From Sorangium cellulosum (lineage in GTDB: Bacteria; Myxococcota_A; Polyangia; Polyangiales; Polyangiaceae): a DNA stretch of 41,375 bases. Location of the stretch: contig DYPH01000042.1 of the NCBI GenBank assembly GCA_020720045.1, positions 1 to 41,375 on the forward strand. Direction: 5' to 3'. Shown here piece by piece: positions 8,114 through 18,900 of the stretch (its first letter is position 1; each line of letters begins with the position of its first letter). Below the pieces are notes generated by a model. It was not told the origin of the DNA, did not search any database, and was given only the letters and a program-made list of their open reading frames with translations. The position numbers were made by a program, and so were the translations under genes.

Positions 8114-8515
8114 ATGGTTGACGCACGTCGTCGTCGCGCCGCTCGTGCTGCGCAGGAGTCGCCGGGAGAGTTCCCGGAGTCGAACATTCGCGCAATTTCG
8201 GCCGCGGAGCGCTCAGGAACGCGCCCCGCTGCCGGCGAACCGTTGAACTTGCAAGCACCGAAAATTCCTCGTCCTCCGCGGCTCCCCCTGCTGCCGGAAG
8301 AGCGGAACGCGGCGACGCCGATCGACGCGCCGCAACCGCGGGGGCAGGAGCTCTCGTTTTCGCCGTTGGCGGTGCTCGCTGTGGCGGTCTTTGTCGCTGG
8401 TGCCGTCGGCTTTGGAACCTGGCGCCTCCTCCACCGGGAACCTCTCGCTATTTCCGCTGTAGGAGCTTCCGGAACGTCGAACGGGGGACCCCCGCCGTCC
8501 GAGCTGCGGCACTGA
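8114..8515 (+). CDS. Small hypothetical protein with one membrane helix
   Basis: 133 residues. A basic, Pro-rich N-terminal part of about 85 residues is followed by one hydrophobic helix (P-L-A-V-L-A-V-A-V-F-V-A-G-A-V-G-F) at roughly residues 90-108 and a short Ser/Gly/Pro tail. I recognise no family. It follows the chaperone-like gene by 69 bases on the same strand. Its 3' end overlaps the convergent sigma-54 regulator gene by 68 bases, which counts against it. The membrane-helix composition is unlike a typical antisense shadow. The ATG at 8114 has only a weak ribosome site. Confidence 0.5.
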   Translation: MVDARRRRAARAAQESPGEFPESNIRAISAAERSGTRPAAGEPLNLQAPKIPRPPRLPLLPEERNAATPIDAPQPRGQELSFSPLAVLAVAVFVAGAVGFGTWRLLHREPLAISAVGASGTSNGGPPPSELRH

Positions 8516-9806
8516 TGCTCCCGTCGGAGCGGTCGAGAATGGCGCGGGCAAGTGCCGGCGTCAGGCCGGAACGCGCCTCTTCGCGGGCGCGGCGGATCGC
8601 GCGGTCGATATGGGGCGCTTCAATACGAATAGGCGCGTCGCGGCGCCGCAGCGGCTCGCGGAGTTCGTGAATCCCGGTTGCTTGGGCGCGTTCCGCGTTT
8701 GCGGCGCGACGATCGTCCTCCGCCAAGTGGGCGGCACGAATCAGGGTATTTCGGAGATCACGGACATTTCCGGGCCAATCGTGGGCGGCGAGCTGACCGA
8801 CGGCAGCTGGCGCGAGAACGCGACGGCCGATTTCCGGTTCCATCCGTCCAAGAAGGTCACGGGCGATGGCGGGGATGTCGCCGCGACGATCGCGTAAGGG
8901 CGGGAGTTCAATCACAAATACTTCGAGGCGATGGAAGAGATCTCGGCGAAACTTCCCTTCTTCCACGCACTCGTCAAGCGGGACGTGGGTCGCGGCGACG
9001 ACACGAGCGTCGCTCTCTTCCCCACCACCGGCAGCGCCGATGCGTCGGACCTGGTAGCCGTCGAGGGCTCGAAGCAATTTCGGCTGCGATTCGAGGGGCA
9101 GCTCGCCGATTTCATCGAGAAAGAGCGTGCCGCCACGCGCGTCGATAAATGCGCCATTTCGCTGTTTGACAGCGCCCGTAAATGCGCCGCGCTCGAAGCC
9201 AAATAGCTCTGAGTCGACCAGATGTTGGGGGAGTGTTGCGACATTGATCGGAACCCACGGCCCCTCGCAGCGCGCCCCTTCGGTGTGGAGCGCCCTGGCG
9301 ACGAGTTCTTTGCCCGTTCCGGTTTCGCCGAGGATGAGCACCGGCGCAATTCCGCGAGCGAGTCTGCGGACTTGGCTGGCGACGCGTCGCATGGCCGTTG
9401 AACCGCCGATAAGGCCGGGGAGCGGCGCGGCCGGCTCCGGCTCGCTGTCGAGGGTGCTCGCGTCGAAGACGGTCAGCGTGGTCGCGCCAAGCGTGACGAC
9501 GGTGCCAGGCCCCGCCCAGGCCTCAAGTACGCGCGCGCCGCCGGCGTAGGTGCCGTTCTTTGAGCCGAGATCGCGAATAAATAGGGAACCTTGGCGCTCG
9601 ACGACCTCGCAATGACGGCCGGAGACGGTCTCGTCGACCACGCGCACGTCGGCGGTCCGCGATTGGCCGAAGACGATCGGCGTGCTGCCGATTGGAATCC
9701 GCCGCGAACCGGTGTCGTCTTGGACCTCGATGCAGTGGGAAACTTTTCGCTCGTAGCGGGGGATTTCGAGCGTCGGATTGGAGCGCGTACCGGTTTGATC
9801 TTCCAT
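8448..9806 (-). CDS. FHA-domain sigma-54-dependent transcriptional activator
   Basis: 452 residues from the ATG at 9806; the frame stays open upstream. Residues from about 30 to 110 form an FHA domain with canonical phosphothreonine-binding features (SGRHCEVV and LGSKNGTYAGG). The AAA+ domain has Walker A GETGTGKE (about 158-165), the sigma-54 contact loop GAFTGA (207-212), Walker B GGTLFLDEIGE (about 225-235), and a C-terminal Fis-type helix-turn-helix (SISAAARTAGVPRSTFRKLL). It is a complete, active-looking NtrC-type activator. FHA-bearing activators are typical of Myxococcota and are thought to be controlled by Ser/Thr kinases rather than by a receiver domain. It lies on the same strand just after gltI, separated by an intrinsic terminator, so it is probably transcribed on its own. 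Confidence 0.95.
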   Translation of the reverse strand: MEDQTGTRSNPTLEIPRYERKVSHCIEVQDDTGSRRIPIGSTPIVFGQSRTADVRVVDETVSGRHCEVVERQGSLFIRDLGSKNGTYAGGARVLEAWAGPGTVVTLGATTLTVFDASTLDSEPEPAAPLPGLIGGSTAMRRVASQVRRLARGIAPVLILGETGTGKELVARALHTEGARCEGPWVPINVATLPQHLVDSELFGFERGAFTGAVKQRNGAFIDARGGTLFLDEIGELPLESQPKLLRALDGYQVRRIGAAGGGEESDARVVAATHVPLDECVEEGKFRRDLFHRLEVFVIELPPLRDRRGDIPAIARDLLGRMEPEIGRRVLAPAAVGQLAAHDWPGNVRDLRNTLIRAAHLAEDDRRAANAERAQATGIHELREPLRRRDAPIRIEAPHIDRAIRRAREEARSGLTPALARAILDRSDGSISAAARTAGVPRSTFRKLLQRK

Positions 9807-9901
9807 CGGGTTCCTGGGTGCTTCCCGGTGGCGAAAGTCAGGACTGTCCCGATCGCTCCAAGGTGCCAGCGCCTTTCGGCCGGAGAGCGCGATCTGTTGC
9901 G

Positions 9902-9931
9902 AAAAAAAAAGGGCCCGAAGGCCCTTTTTTT
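9902..9931 (-). terminator. Intrinsic terminator after gltI (probably bidirectional)
   Basis: On the minus strand the stem GGGCC / GGCCC closes a TTCG tetraloop and is followed by a run of nine T. On the plus strand the same stem (GGGCC, 9911-9915; GGCCC, 9920-9924) is followed by seven T. It sits 30 bases past the gltI stop and ends the giant gltI transcript before the sigma-54 regulator gene. Confidence 0.9.
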
Positions 9932-9960
9932 CAGTTTGGGAAGCGTTTCCGCCTCTCCAC

Positions 9961-12900
9961 TCACTCCTGCCCGATGGCGATTCCAAGGTTCTTGCGGAGC
10001 GCAAGGTAGGGGTCGCTGACCGAGAAGACGATAAGTTCCTTGAGCTTCTCCGACGGCGAGAGGTCGCCGGGGAGTTGGGGCTCGGCGGCAATGATCTTCT
10101 TCGCGATGTCGAGGTCGCCGCAGAGGACGAGACCGGCGCGCGCCGCAGTGACTTCGACCGCCTGGATCCAGCGCTTGAGGTCGGCCTTGGCGCCGTCCTG
10201 GACGAACTTCTGAACGACGACCTTAAGGCCTTCGCGCTGAAGCGGCTGCATGAGCTGGGCGAGCTGCTGGGCGGTTGCAGTGACCGCCTGGGCCATGTCC
10301 GGCGGGACGGCGAAGTCGGGGAGGATCACCTTGATCGCCGAGAAGAGCATCAACTTCAGCTCGGCGAGCGTCGGGAAGAGGTTCTTCATGTAGTGCTCGC
10401 CGCGGTAGGTGGCGAGGTGCTTGCCGACGATGAACGTGAGCTCCTGGGGCGTGAAGCCGGTGAGCACCGTCTGACCAGCGACGGAGGCGGGCGGCGCCGT
10501 CGGGACGGCCACGAGGGCCCCCTGAACGTCGTTGCGGAGGTAGAGGTCGGGCGCCTGGACACCGAGGACCGTCGAAGCCCAGAAGAAGGTCTTCGAGAAG
10601 GTGACGGTGCTCTGGGCCGGGTCCTGCTTCTGGGCCGGATTGAGCGCCGGGAGCTTCCGCTCGGCCTGGAGGCGACGGGTGTTGGCGACAATGACCGCCG
10701 GCGTGATCATTTCGAAGATCTTGCCGATGTAGAGGTTCTCGTCCTTGTGGAAGAGGTTGCGAACCCACTGCTCGTTGTCGAGGCGGTTCTTCACCTGGAC
10801 CATGCCGCGCTGGCGGTACTGCTCAAAGAAGCCACGTTCTTCGTCGTCGGCCTTGCCGAGGAAGGAGAGAGCGGCGCACAGCGTCCAGGCGCGGTCGTAG
10901 TCGTGGATGCGGAGAGCGAGCCGGTAAAGGCTGCGGTACGCATCTTCCTTCATCGGATCCTTTTCGAGGAGCGTGAAGTATTCCGCGCGGGAATTCTCGA
11001 CCTGATCGGTCACTTCATAGAGCTCGGCGAGGATCTGACGCTCGGTCGCATCTTCCGGCTTTTCGCGGGTCGCCATCTTGAACGCTTCAATGGCGCTGTT
11101 CGCGTCCTGAAGGCGGTCGCGGTAGATGAGACCGAGGCCGTGCCAGAGGCTGTACGAGAGGTCGGCGTTCTGGACGTTCGCCGTCGCGAGACGACGGAGC
11201 ATCTTGCGGTACGCGCGTTCGAGCTGCTTCCAATCCTTCGTATCGGTAAGGATTTTGTTGATGCGCTCGAAGGCTTCGAGACGGTTCGGGTTCGCGTCGA
11301 GGGACTCGTTAAAGAGCTCGATGGCGCGGTCGGTGTCGTTGAGCTTGTCGGCGTCGCGGTAGAGCTGCGCCATTGTGAAGAGGAAGATCGCCTTGCGGGC
11401 CGGCTCCTTCTCGATCTCGCTCATTGCCTGAAGAACATCGGCCATAGAGCCCCAGTTCTTGACCTGCGGATAGAGCATCAACAGGCGATTGAGGAGGGGG
11501 AGGTCGCTCGGTTTGAGATCCTTCGCCTCTTCGAGCGCTTCGATCGCCTTGGCGATGTTCTTCTCCGACTTCTCCCAGACATCGGCGATGTCCGAAAGCA
11601 TGTCGAAGCGCTGGTCGCCGTCCATGACGTCGTCGAGGATCATCCGCTTGAAGGCGACGACTTGCTTGAAGTCCTTCGCGTCCGAGTAGATGGCGACGAG
11701 CGCATCGAGGGTCGGGCGGTGGCCCTGGAGGATTTCGAGGGCCTTGTCGAAGTTGGCAATCGCCTGCTTCGGCTGCCCCTGCTCGCGCTTGATCGAACCG
11801 AGCTTGAAGTAGACTTCGGCGCGGGCGTCGGTCTCTTCTTCCCCGAGGGAGGTGAGTACCTTCTGGAAGTTCGTGAGCGCGCTGGCCCAGTCCTTCAGGC
11901 GGAAACTGACCTCGGCAAGACCGCGAATCGTTTCCTGATTCGTGAGATCGAGCTGCTGGGCCGTCTGGTAGGCCTTGAGCGCCCTTTCGTCCTTGCCGAG
12001 GGCTGCGGCGACCTTTCCGAGCTTCGACCAGAGGTCGTGCTGCTCGGCGCGATCGCGCTTGCCGGCCTTGCGGGTGAGGGCGTCGAGGAGCGGCTCGGCC
12101 TTCGCCCACTGTTCCGTCGCGACGTAGTCGGCGACGAGCGGGACGGCGGCGTCTTCATTCTCCACGTCGGCTTCGAGGGCCGATTCCCAAGCAAGAACAG
12201 CACCTTCGTGCTCACCGAGCATCTCCTCGCGGAGACGCCCAAGTTCAACGAGGAGGCGGGCACGCTGGCGGGGGGCCTGCGTGTAGCTCTGCTCCTGGTC
12301 GATGTAGCGGGCCGCCTTGTCGTAGTCGGCGTTGTCCATCGCGATCTGGCGGAGCGCGCCGAGCGTGAGGAGGTGGGCCGGGTCGAGGTCGAGGGCGAGC
12401 TCGTAGCGGTCTTGGGCAGCGACGCGATCGCCGAGCTTCTCGTCGAGGACCTTGCCGATGCGATAGAAGGACTCGACGCGCTGGGCCGGGTCGGGCGTGA
12501 GGTCGGCGACACGCGTCATGAAGTCGACGGCGGAGCTGGCGTCCCCCTGCTTGTCGTAGAGCTTCGAGAGGGCGTCGAGCGCCGGGACGTTCTGGTCGTC
12601 GAGGTCGACGATGTTCCGGTAGGCGTCGATCGCGCGGTCAACGTCGTCGAGCTCGCCGGCGTAAACCTGCGCAATTGAACCGTAAAGCTCAACCTTCGTC
12701 TGGCGCTCAAGCGTCGCCGTGATGTGGCGCTCGTAGGCGTTAATGAGGTCGTGCCACTGGCGGAGGCGACGGTAGTTGCGGGCGAGGGCGACGTAGGCCG
12801 CCTCGTGGTTCGGATCAATGTCGACGACCTGCTCCAAGCGGGCGGCAGCGACATCGGCCTTCACGAAGTGGGTCTCGTGGATCGTCGCGAGCTGCATCAA

Positions 12901-15900
12901 GAGCTCGATGCGTTCGCGTTCGGTCTCGACGACCTCTAGCTCCGCTTCGAGAATCTTAACAAGTTCGCTCCACTGGCCGAGCCCCTCGTAAACGCGGGCG
13001 AGGCCGCGCATGGCGGAGATGCTCGCCGGGTCGATCTCGAGGACCTCCCGGTAGGTCTCGGCGGCGCGGGGGAGCGCCTGCGGGAGTTGCTCGTAGAGCC
13101 CACCGATGCGGAGCTTCGTCTGGGCGATGACCTCGGGCTCGGTGAGCGCGGGGACCTTCGCGACGAGGACTTCGGAGAGCTCGCGGTTCGCGCCGCGCGC
13201 TTCGTAGATCCGCTCGAGATTGGAGAGCGCGGCGAGGAAGTGGGCGTCAATCTTGAGCGCCCGCTGGAAGTAGTCGATCGCCTGATCGGTCTGCCCCATC
13301 CGCCCGTCAAGAAGTTCGCCGAGCTCGGTGAGGACCTCTTTGCGGTCCCCTTCGCTGACGGCGACGTCGAGGGCGCGCTGGAGCGTCGAGCCGTACTGTT
13401 GCCAGTTCGCCCCCTTGCGATAGAGCTGGGCGAGCTGGCGGAAGGCGCCGACATTGTTCGGATCGAGGGTGACGATCTGCGTGTAGTAGGGCTGCGCGTG
13501 CTCGGGGTGACCGAGGTCGTCGCCGTACCACTTGGCGAGGTGGAGGCAGAGGCGGACCTTCCGGGCCGGCTCCTGAGTGGCCTTCAACCAGGCCTGCACC
13601 ATCGTGATGAGCTCGCCCCAGCGACCGGTCGCCTGGGCCATCTTCTCGAGGTATTTCGTCGTCTTCGTGTCGAAGATGTCGATCTCGAGCGCCTGGGAGA
13701 GCGCATCGAAAGCCTGCCCCTTGTCGTCGAGCTTCTCTTCGAAGACGCCGGCGATCTTACGGAGGAGCTCGGTGCGCTCCTTGTCCTCGTCGCGGGTGTC
13801 GAGGCGACCGAGGTAGAGCTCGATGAGCGGCTCCCAGCGGTTGGCTGCGATGTGCAGCTTCTCGAGCTCAGCGAAGGCTTCATCGTGGGCCGCGTCGGCC
13901 TCGATGATCTTCTGCCAGGCATCCGTCGCCTTGTCCGGCTCCTCGAGGGTCTCCGTCCAAAGCATGGCAACGCTTCGGAATTCGGCGATCTTCGCGGCGA
14001 CGTCTTCGAGCGCTTCCGCGCGTTGCATCTTGACGTCGATGACGTCGACGATGCGCTCGTCGGCCCGGTAGATCGCTTCGAGGGCGTCGTAGGCTTCGAA
14101 GTCGGCGCCGGTCTCGAGGAGGTGGCGCCAGGCTTCGGCGGCGTCGAAGGGCTGCTCAAGGGAGCCGCCGTAGGTCTTGCCGAGTTCGCGATAGAGTTCG
14201 CGGAGTTCGCCGCTGTCGATCGTGCCTGCGGCGCGGTCGATGAACTGATGAATCGCGGTGACGAGCTCCTGGGCGTCGGCCTGCCGGCGGCGAATCGCGC
14301 AGATCGCGCGGAGCGCCTCGAGGTTCGCGTAGTCGACGTCGAGGACGCGGGTCCAATCCTCGTAGGCGAGGTCGTCCTGGGTGAGCTTCTCCGTGAACGT
14401 CCGGGCGCGGCGCGCGAGGATTTCGACGCGATCGTCGTCGCTTTCGGCAATGGATGCCTGGCGTTCGAGGATCTCGACGAGGTCGCGGTGACGCTGCTCG
14501 CGTTCGTAGAGGTTCGAAAGGGCGTAGAGCGCTTCCGGATCTTCGCCGCGGAGGTCGAGGACCTGCTTCCAGGTCTCGATGGCGCGGTCGATTTCGCCAA
14601 GGTGGGTCGCGGCGAGGTTGGCGATCCGGGCACGAATTTCCGACTCTTGCGTGTCGCCCGAGGCGTTCTCGAGCTCGCGCAGGTAGACGGTGTCGAGCTC
14701 GCGCCAAGCGCTCTGGCTCTCGTAGATCCGCGCGAGGGCGGCGATCGCCCCTTCGTGGGTCTTGTCGAGTTCGTCGAAGATGCGGCGGTAGGCGCGGATG
14801 GCGTTCGGGATGTCGCCGATTTTGGTCTCGTAGACCTCGCCGAGGCGGGCGAACAACTCAATGAGTTCGTAAGCTTCCGCGGGCGCCTTCGTGCGCATGT
14901 CGAGGATGCCGGCGAGCTCGGGCCACGCTTCCATCGCGAGATAGATGCGATCGAGGTTCGAGAGCGCTTCCTGATCCTGACCGTCGACCGAAAGGACGTA
15001 ACGGTAGGTTTCTTCAGCCTTTTCGACGTCGCCGAGGTCTTCTTCGAAGGTCTTCGCGAGGCGGCGGCCGATCTCCCCTTGGACCTTCACATCGGTGTGG
15101 AGACCGAGGATGTCGGCGTAGGCGTTCGCGAGCGTCTCGAAGCCGGCGTCGATGATGGCGGCGAGGCGCGGGGCCTCTTCGCCGGAGCGCTCGTCGACCG
15201 GGAATTCCTTGAGGGCGCGGACGTAGGTGTCGAGGGTCGTCGGCGCGTCGAGGAGCTTCTCTTCGTGGAGCGCGGCAATGCGGTAGAAGCCGGCGAGGCG
15301 CTCTTCTTGCCCTTCCGTGTGGGCGAGCTGGGCTTCGTGGACGGCGATGAGCTTCGTCCACTGCTCGGCGTCCCGATAGAGGGGCTCGAGGAGGTCGGCG
15401 ACGACCACCGTCTCGATTTTGCGGGCGAAAAGGCTCTCGACCGCTTCGAGGGCGTCGGCGTGGTCGGCCTCGGCTTCGAGGACTTCGCGGTAGGCGGCGA
15501 TTGCGCTGTTCACGTCCTGGAGGCGATGCTCGCGGACCTGACCGAGCCGGTACTTGAAGGTGAGGACGTCGGCCGGATCTTGGCCAATTTCCGCCTCTTT
15601 CGCGAGGATCGTCGCGAGGTCCGACCAGCGTTCCGTCTGCGTGAACAGGCGGTCGAGGCTGCGGACGGCCGACTGGTTCTCGGGCTCCACTTCGAGGACG
15701 CGGCGGTAGCGCGCAATGGCGCTCTCGACGTCTTCGAGCTGGGTTTCGTAGAGCTGAGCAACGCGGAGGCCGAGTTCGACCAGGCGATCCGGGTTCTCGG
15801 CGAGCTTGTCGAGTTCGGCGTCGTAGAGGGCGGTGACCTCCGACCAGCGGCCAAGCGCCATCGCGAGCCGCTCGAGGTTCGAGAGGGTCTGCTCGTTGGC

Positions 15901-18900
15901 GTTGTCGAAGACGATCGCGCGGGCGAAGGTCGCGAAGGCCGACGCGTGGTCAGAGAGCGCGTCCTCGTGGAGGCGGGCGATGCGGTGGAGGAGGTCGACC
16001 TTGGCGAACGGGTCGTCGGCGTGGGCGACCTGCACCTCGTGGACCGAGATGAGTTCGCGCCAAGCGCCCGCCGATTCGTACACCGGCTCGAGCACCGCGG
16101 CGGCGCCGAGCGGGTCCTTCTCGCCCGCCTTGAGCCCCTCAAGGGCGACGAGCGTCGGACCATGATCGGGCTGCTGGCCGAGGATGTCGCGGTAGAGCTC
16201 GACGGAGCGTGCGACGTCTTCGAGGCGCTTCTCGTAGAGTTCGGCGATCCGATACTGGAAGCTGATGCCTTCCTGGGGATCGGCGGTCATCTCGCTCTCG
16301 CGGGTCAAAACGACAAGGAGTTCCTGCCAGTTCTGGGCCTGCTCGTAGAGCACATCGAGCCGCGAAAGCGCCTGGAGGTCGTCCGGGTCGAGCTCGAGGA
16401 TCTTGTTGTAGGTATCGATCGACTGGGGGACGTCGCCGAGCTCGCGCTCGTAGACCGCGCCCACCTGGTAGTAGATCAGCTTCTTCTCTTCCGGATCGGC
16501 GACGAGATCGACCTTCCGCGCGTAAACTTCGAGGAGTTCCGCCCACTTCTTGAGGCCGAGGTAGCGACGGACGAGCGCGTCGAGCGCCTGAACGTCGTCG
16601 GCGTCGATGTCGAGGACCTTCTTGTAGACGGCGATTGCCGCTTCCGGCTGGCCGAGGACGTCTTCCTCGATGGAGGCGGCCTGGAAGAGGGCGTCCTTCT
16701 GCTGGAGCGGCTCGTCGAGCATGCCGCTCTTCCGCTGGAGGACCAGGGAGAGGTCGGCCCAACGCTGGAGGCCCCGGTAGAGGCGCTCGAGGGACTCGGC
16801 GGCGCCGAGGTGGATCGGCGCGATCTCGAGGACCGTGCGGTAAAGGGCGATCGCGGTCTCGGTTTCGCCGAGATCCTGCTCCTGGACGAACGCAGCGCGC
16901 ATGTAGAGCGACGCAGCGAGGTCCGGGTCGGCCCCTTCGACGCCCTGGGTGACGTCTTCGGCGATTTTCGCGCCCCGCGACTGGTAAACCGCAGCGAGGT
17001 CGGCGAAGCGGGCCGTGGTCCGTGCGACGCGGTCGAGCTGGGCAACCGTCTCTTCGCTCGACGGGTCCTCGCGGAGGGCACGGGCGAGCGTCTCGAAGGC
17101 GGCGTCGAAGTCCTGGGCGGCGTCCTCGTGGAGCTGGGCGATGCGGTGAAGGAGTTCCACGCGGCGCGACGGGTCGTCGCTGCGCTTCACCTGAACTTCG
17201 AGGGCGCCGATCAGCTTCTGGTGGTCACCGAGCTGGGTGTAGAAGGGCTCGAGAAGGTCAGCAATAACCAGCTCATAGGCCTCCTGGGTGCCCAAACGCT
17301 CGAGGGCCGAGAAGGCCTGGGCGTTCGAAGCGTCGCGCTCGAGGACGGCGCGGTAGCCTTCGATGGCGACATCAACCTGCGCCATCTCGGTCTCGCGGAG
17401 GGCCGCGAGGCGGAGCATGAGCGCGAGCTGCTCTTCGTCGGTCGCGGCGAGCGAGAGCTGCTTCTCGAGGTTCTCGGCGAGGTCGTTCCAGAGCTTCTGG
17501 CGCGTGAACAGGTCGTCGAGGGACTGGAGCGCGAGGAGGCTCGACGGGTCGATCTCCAGGACTTTGTTGTAAGAAGCGACGGCCGCTTCGAGGCTGCCGA
17601 GCTTCTGGTCGTAGATCGCTGCGATCTGCGCGTAGAGGGTCTCCCCTTCCCCGGCGTCCTGGGACTGCTCGACGCGGCGCTCCTTGACCTTGATGAGGTC
17701 GGTCCAGCGCTCGGTGCGGGTGAAAAGCTGCTCGAGGGCGAAGAGCGCTTCCTGATCGGCGGCGTCGAGGGCGAGGACCTTGTCGTAGGCTGCCGCCGCT
17801 TCGTCAACGAGGCCAAGGCGCTCGTCGTTGATGCGGGCGACGCGCATCCAGAAGAAGCGCGAAAGGTCGGCGTCGGTGCTTTCGGTGGCGATCGCCGCGT
17901 AGAGGGCGACGAGCTCGCTCCACTTGTTCGCGCTCTCGGCGACGACTTCGATTTCGCCACGCGTCTCGGCGAGGGTCGGGTCGAAGCGGAGTGCCGCAGA
18001 AAGTGCAACAAACGCGCGTTCTTTATTGTTGAGCGCATCGCCGGCGACGCGGGCGATCTTGCGCTCGAGGTCGACGCGACGGCCGAGTTCATCGGCGGTT
18101 GCGCTCAGGATTTCGAGGGCCTGAACGAGCTTCGTCCAGTCGCCGCGCTCTTCGTAGATGCTCTCGAGGATCGCGGCCGCTTCGCCGGCGAGCGTCTCGT
18201 GGGCGAGGAGCGCTTCGAGCGCCTCACGGGCGGCGTCGTGACCGCCGTCAACCACCAGGATTTCCCGGTAATTTTCGAGAGCGGCCGGCGCGTCGCCGAG
18301 GTGGAGTTCGAGGGTGCGGCCGAGGCGATACTTGAGGTCGACGAGGACCGTGTCGTTCGCTTCGAGCTCAATCCGCCGACGGAGGGTGTCGGCGTAGGGC
18401 TGCCAGCGTTCGAGGCGCCCATAGAGGACGTCGAGCGCCTGCAAGGAGACGGCATCCTGGGCGTCGTCTTCGAGGACGGCGTTGTAGGTGTCGATCGCCT
18501 TGTCGACGTCTTTGACTTCGTTTTCGAAGAGCTTCGCGATCTCGTACTGGATCCGCTTCTTCTCGTCGGGATCGACGGCAAGATCCCGTTTCCGCTCGTA
18601 AATCTCGAGAAGGTCCCCGAAGCGAGCGACCTGACGGTAAAGGCGCTCAAGGGCCGAGAGGGCGGTGTCGTTCTCGCCATCGACTTCGTAGACGGCGCGG
18701 TACGCGGCGAGAGCGTCGTCGATGCGAGCGACCTCCTCGACGAGCACGCGCCCGAGGCGCAGACGGAGGGCGATCTGGCCGTCCGGGTTCGTCGAGCCGT
18801 CGTCGATCGCCTTGTTGTAGGCGGCGATGACCTGCTCCCAGGAGCCGGTCACCTTGGAGGCGCGCTCAAGATCGGCGGAGGCCTGGTCTTCGAAGGGGCG

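Noticed and set aside
8052-8258. N-terminal extension of the amidase frame up to 8258.
   Set aside because: It lies under the divergent chaperone-like gene, lacks a signal peptide, and would displace the clear lipoprotein signal that starts at 7466.
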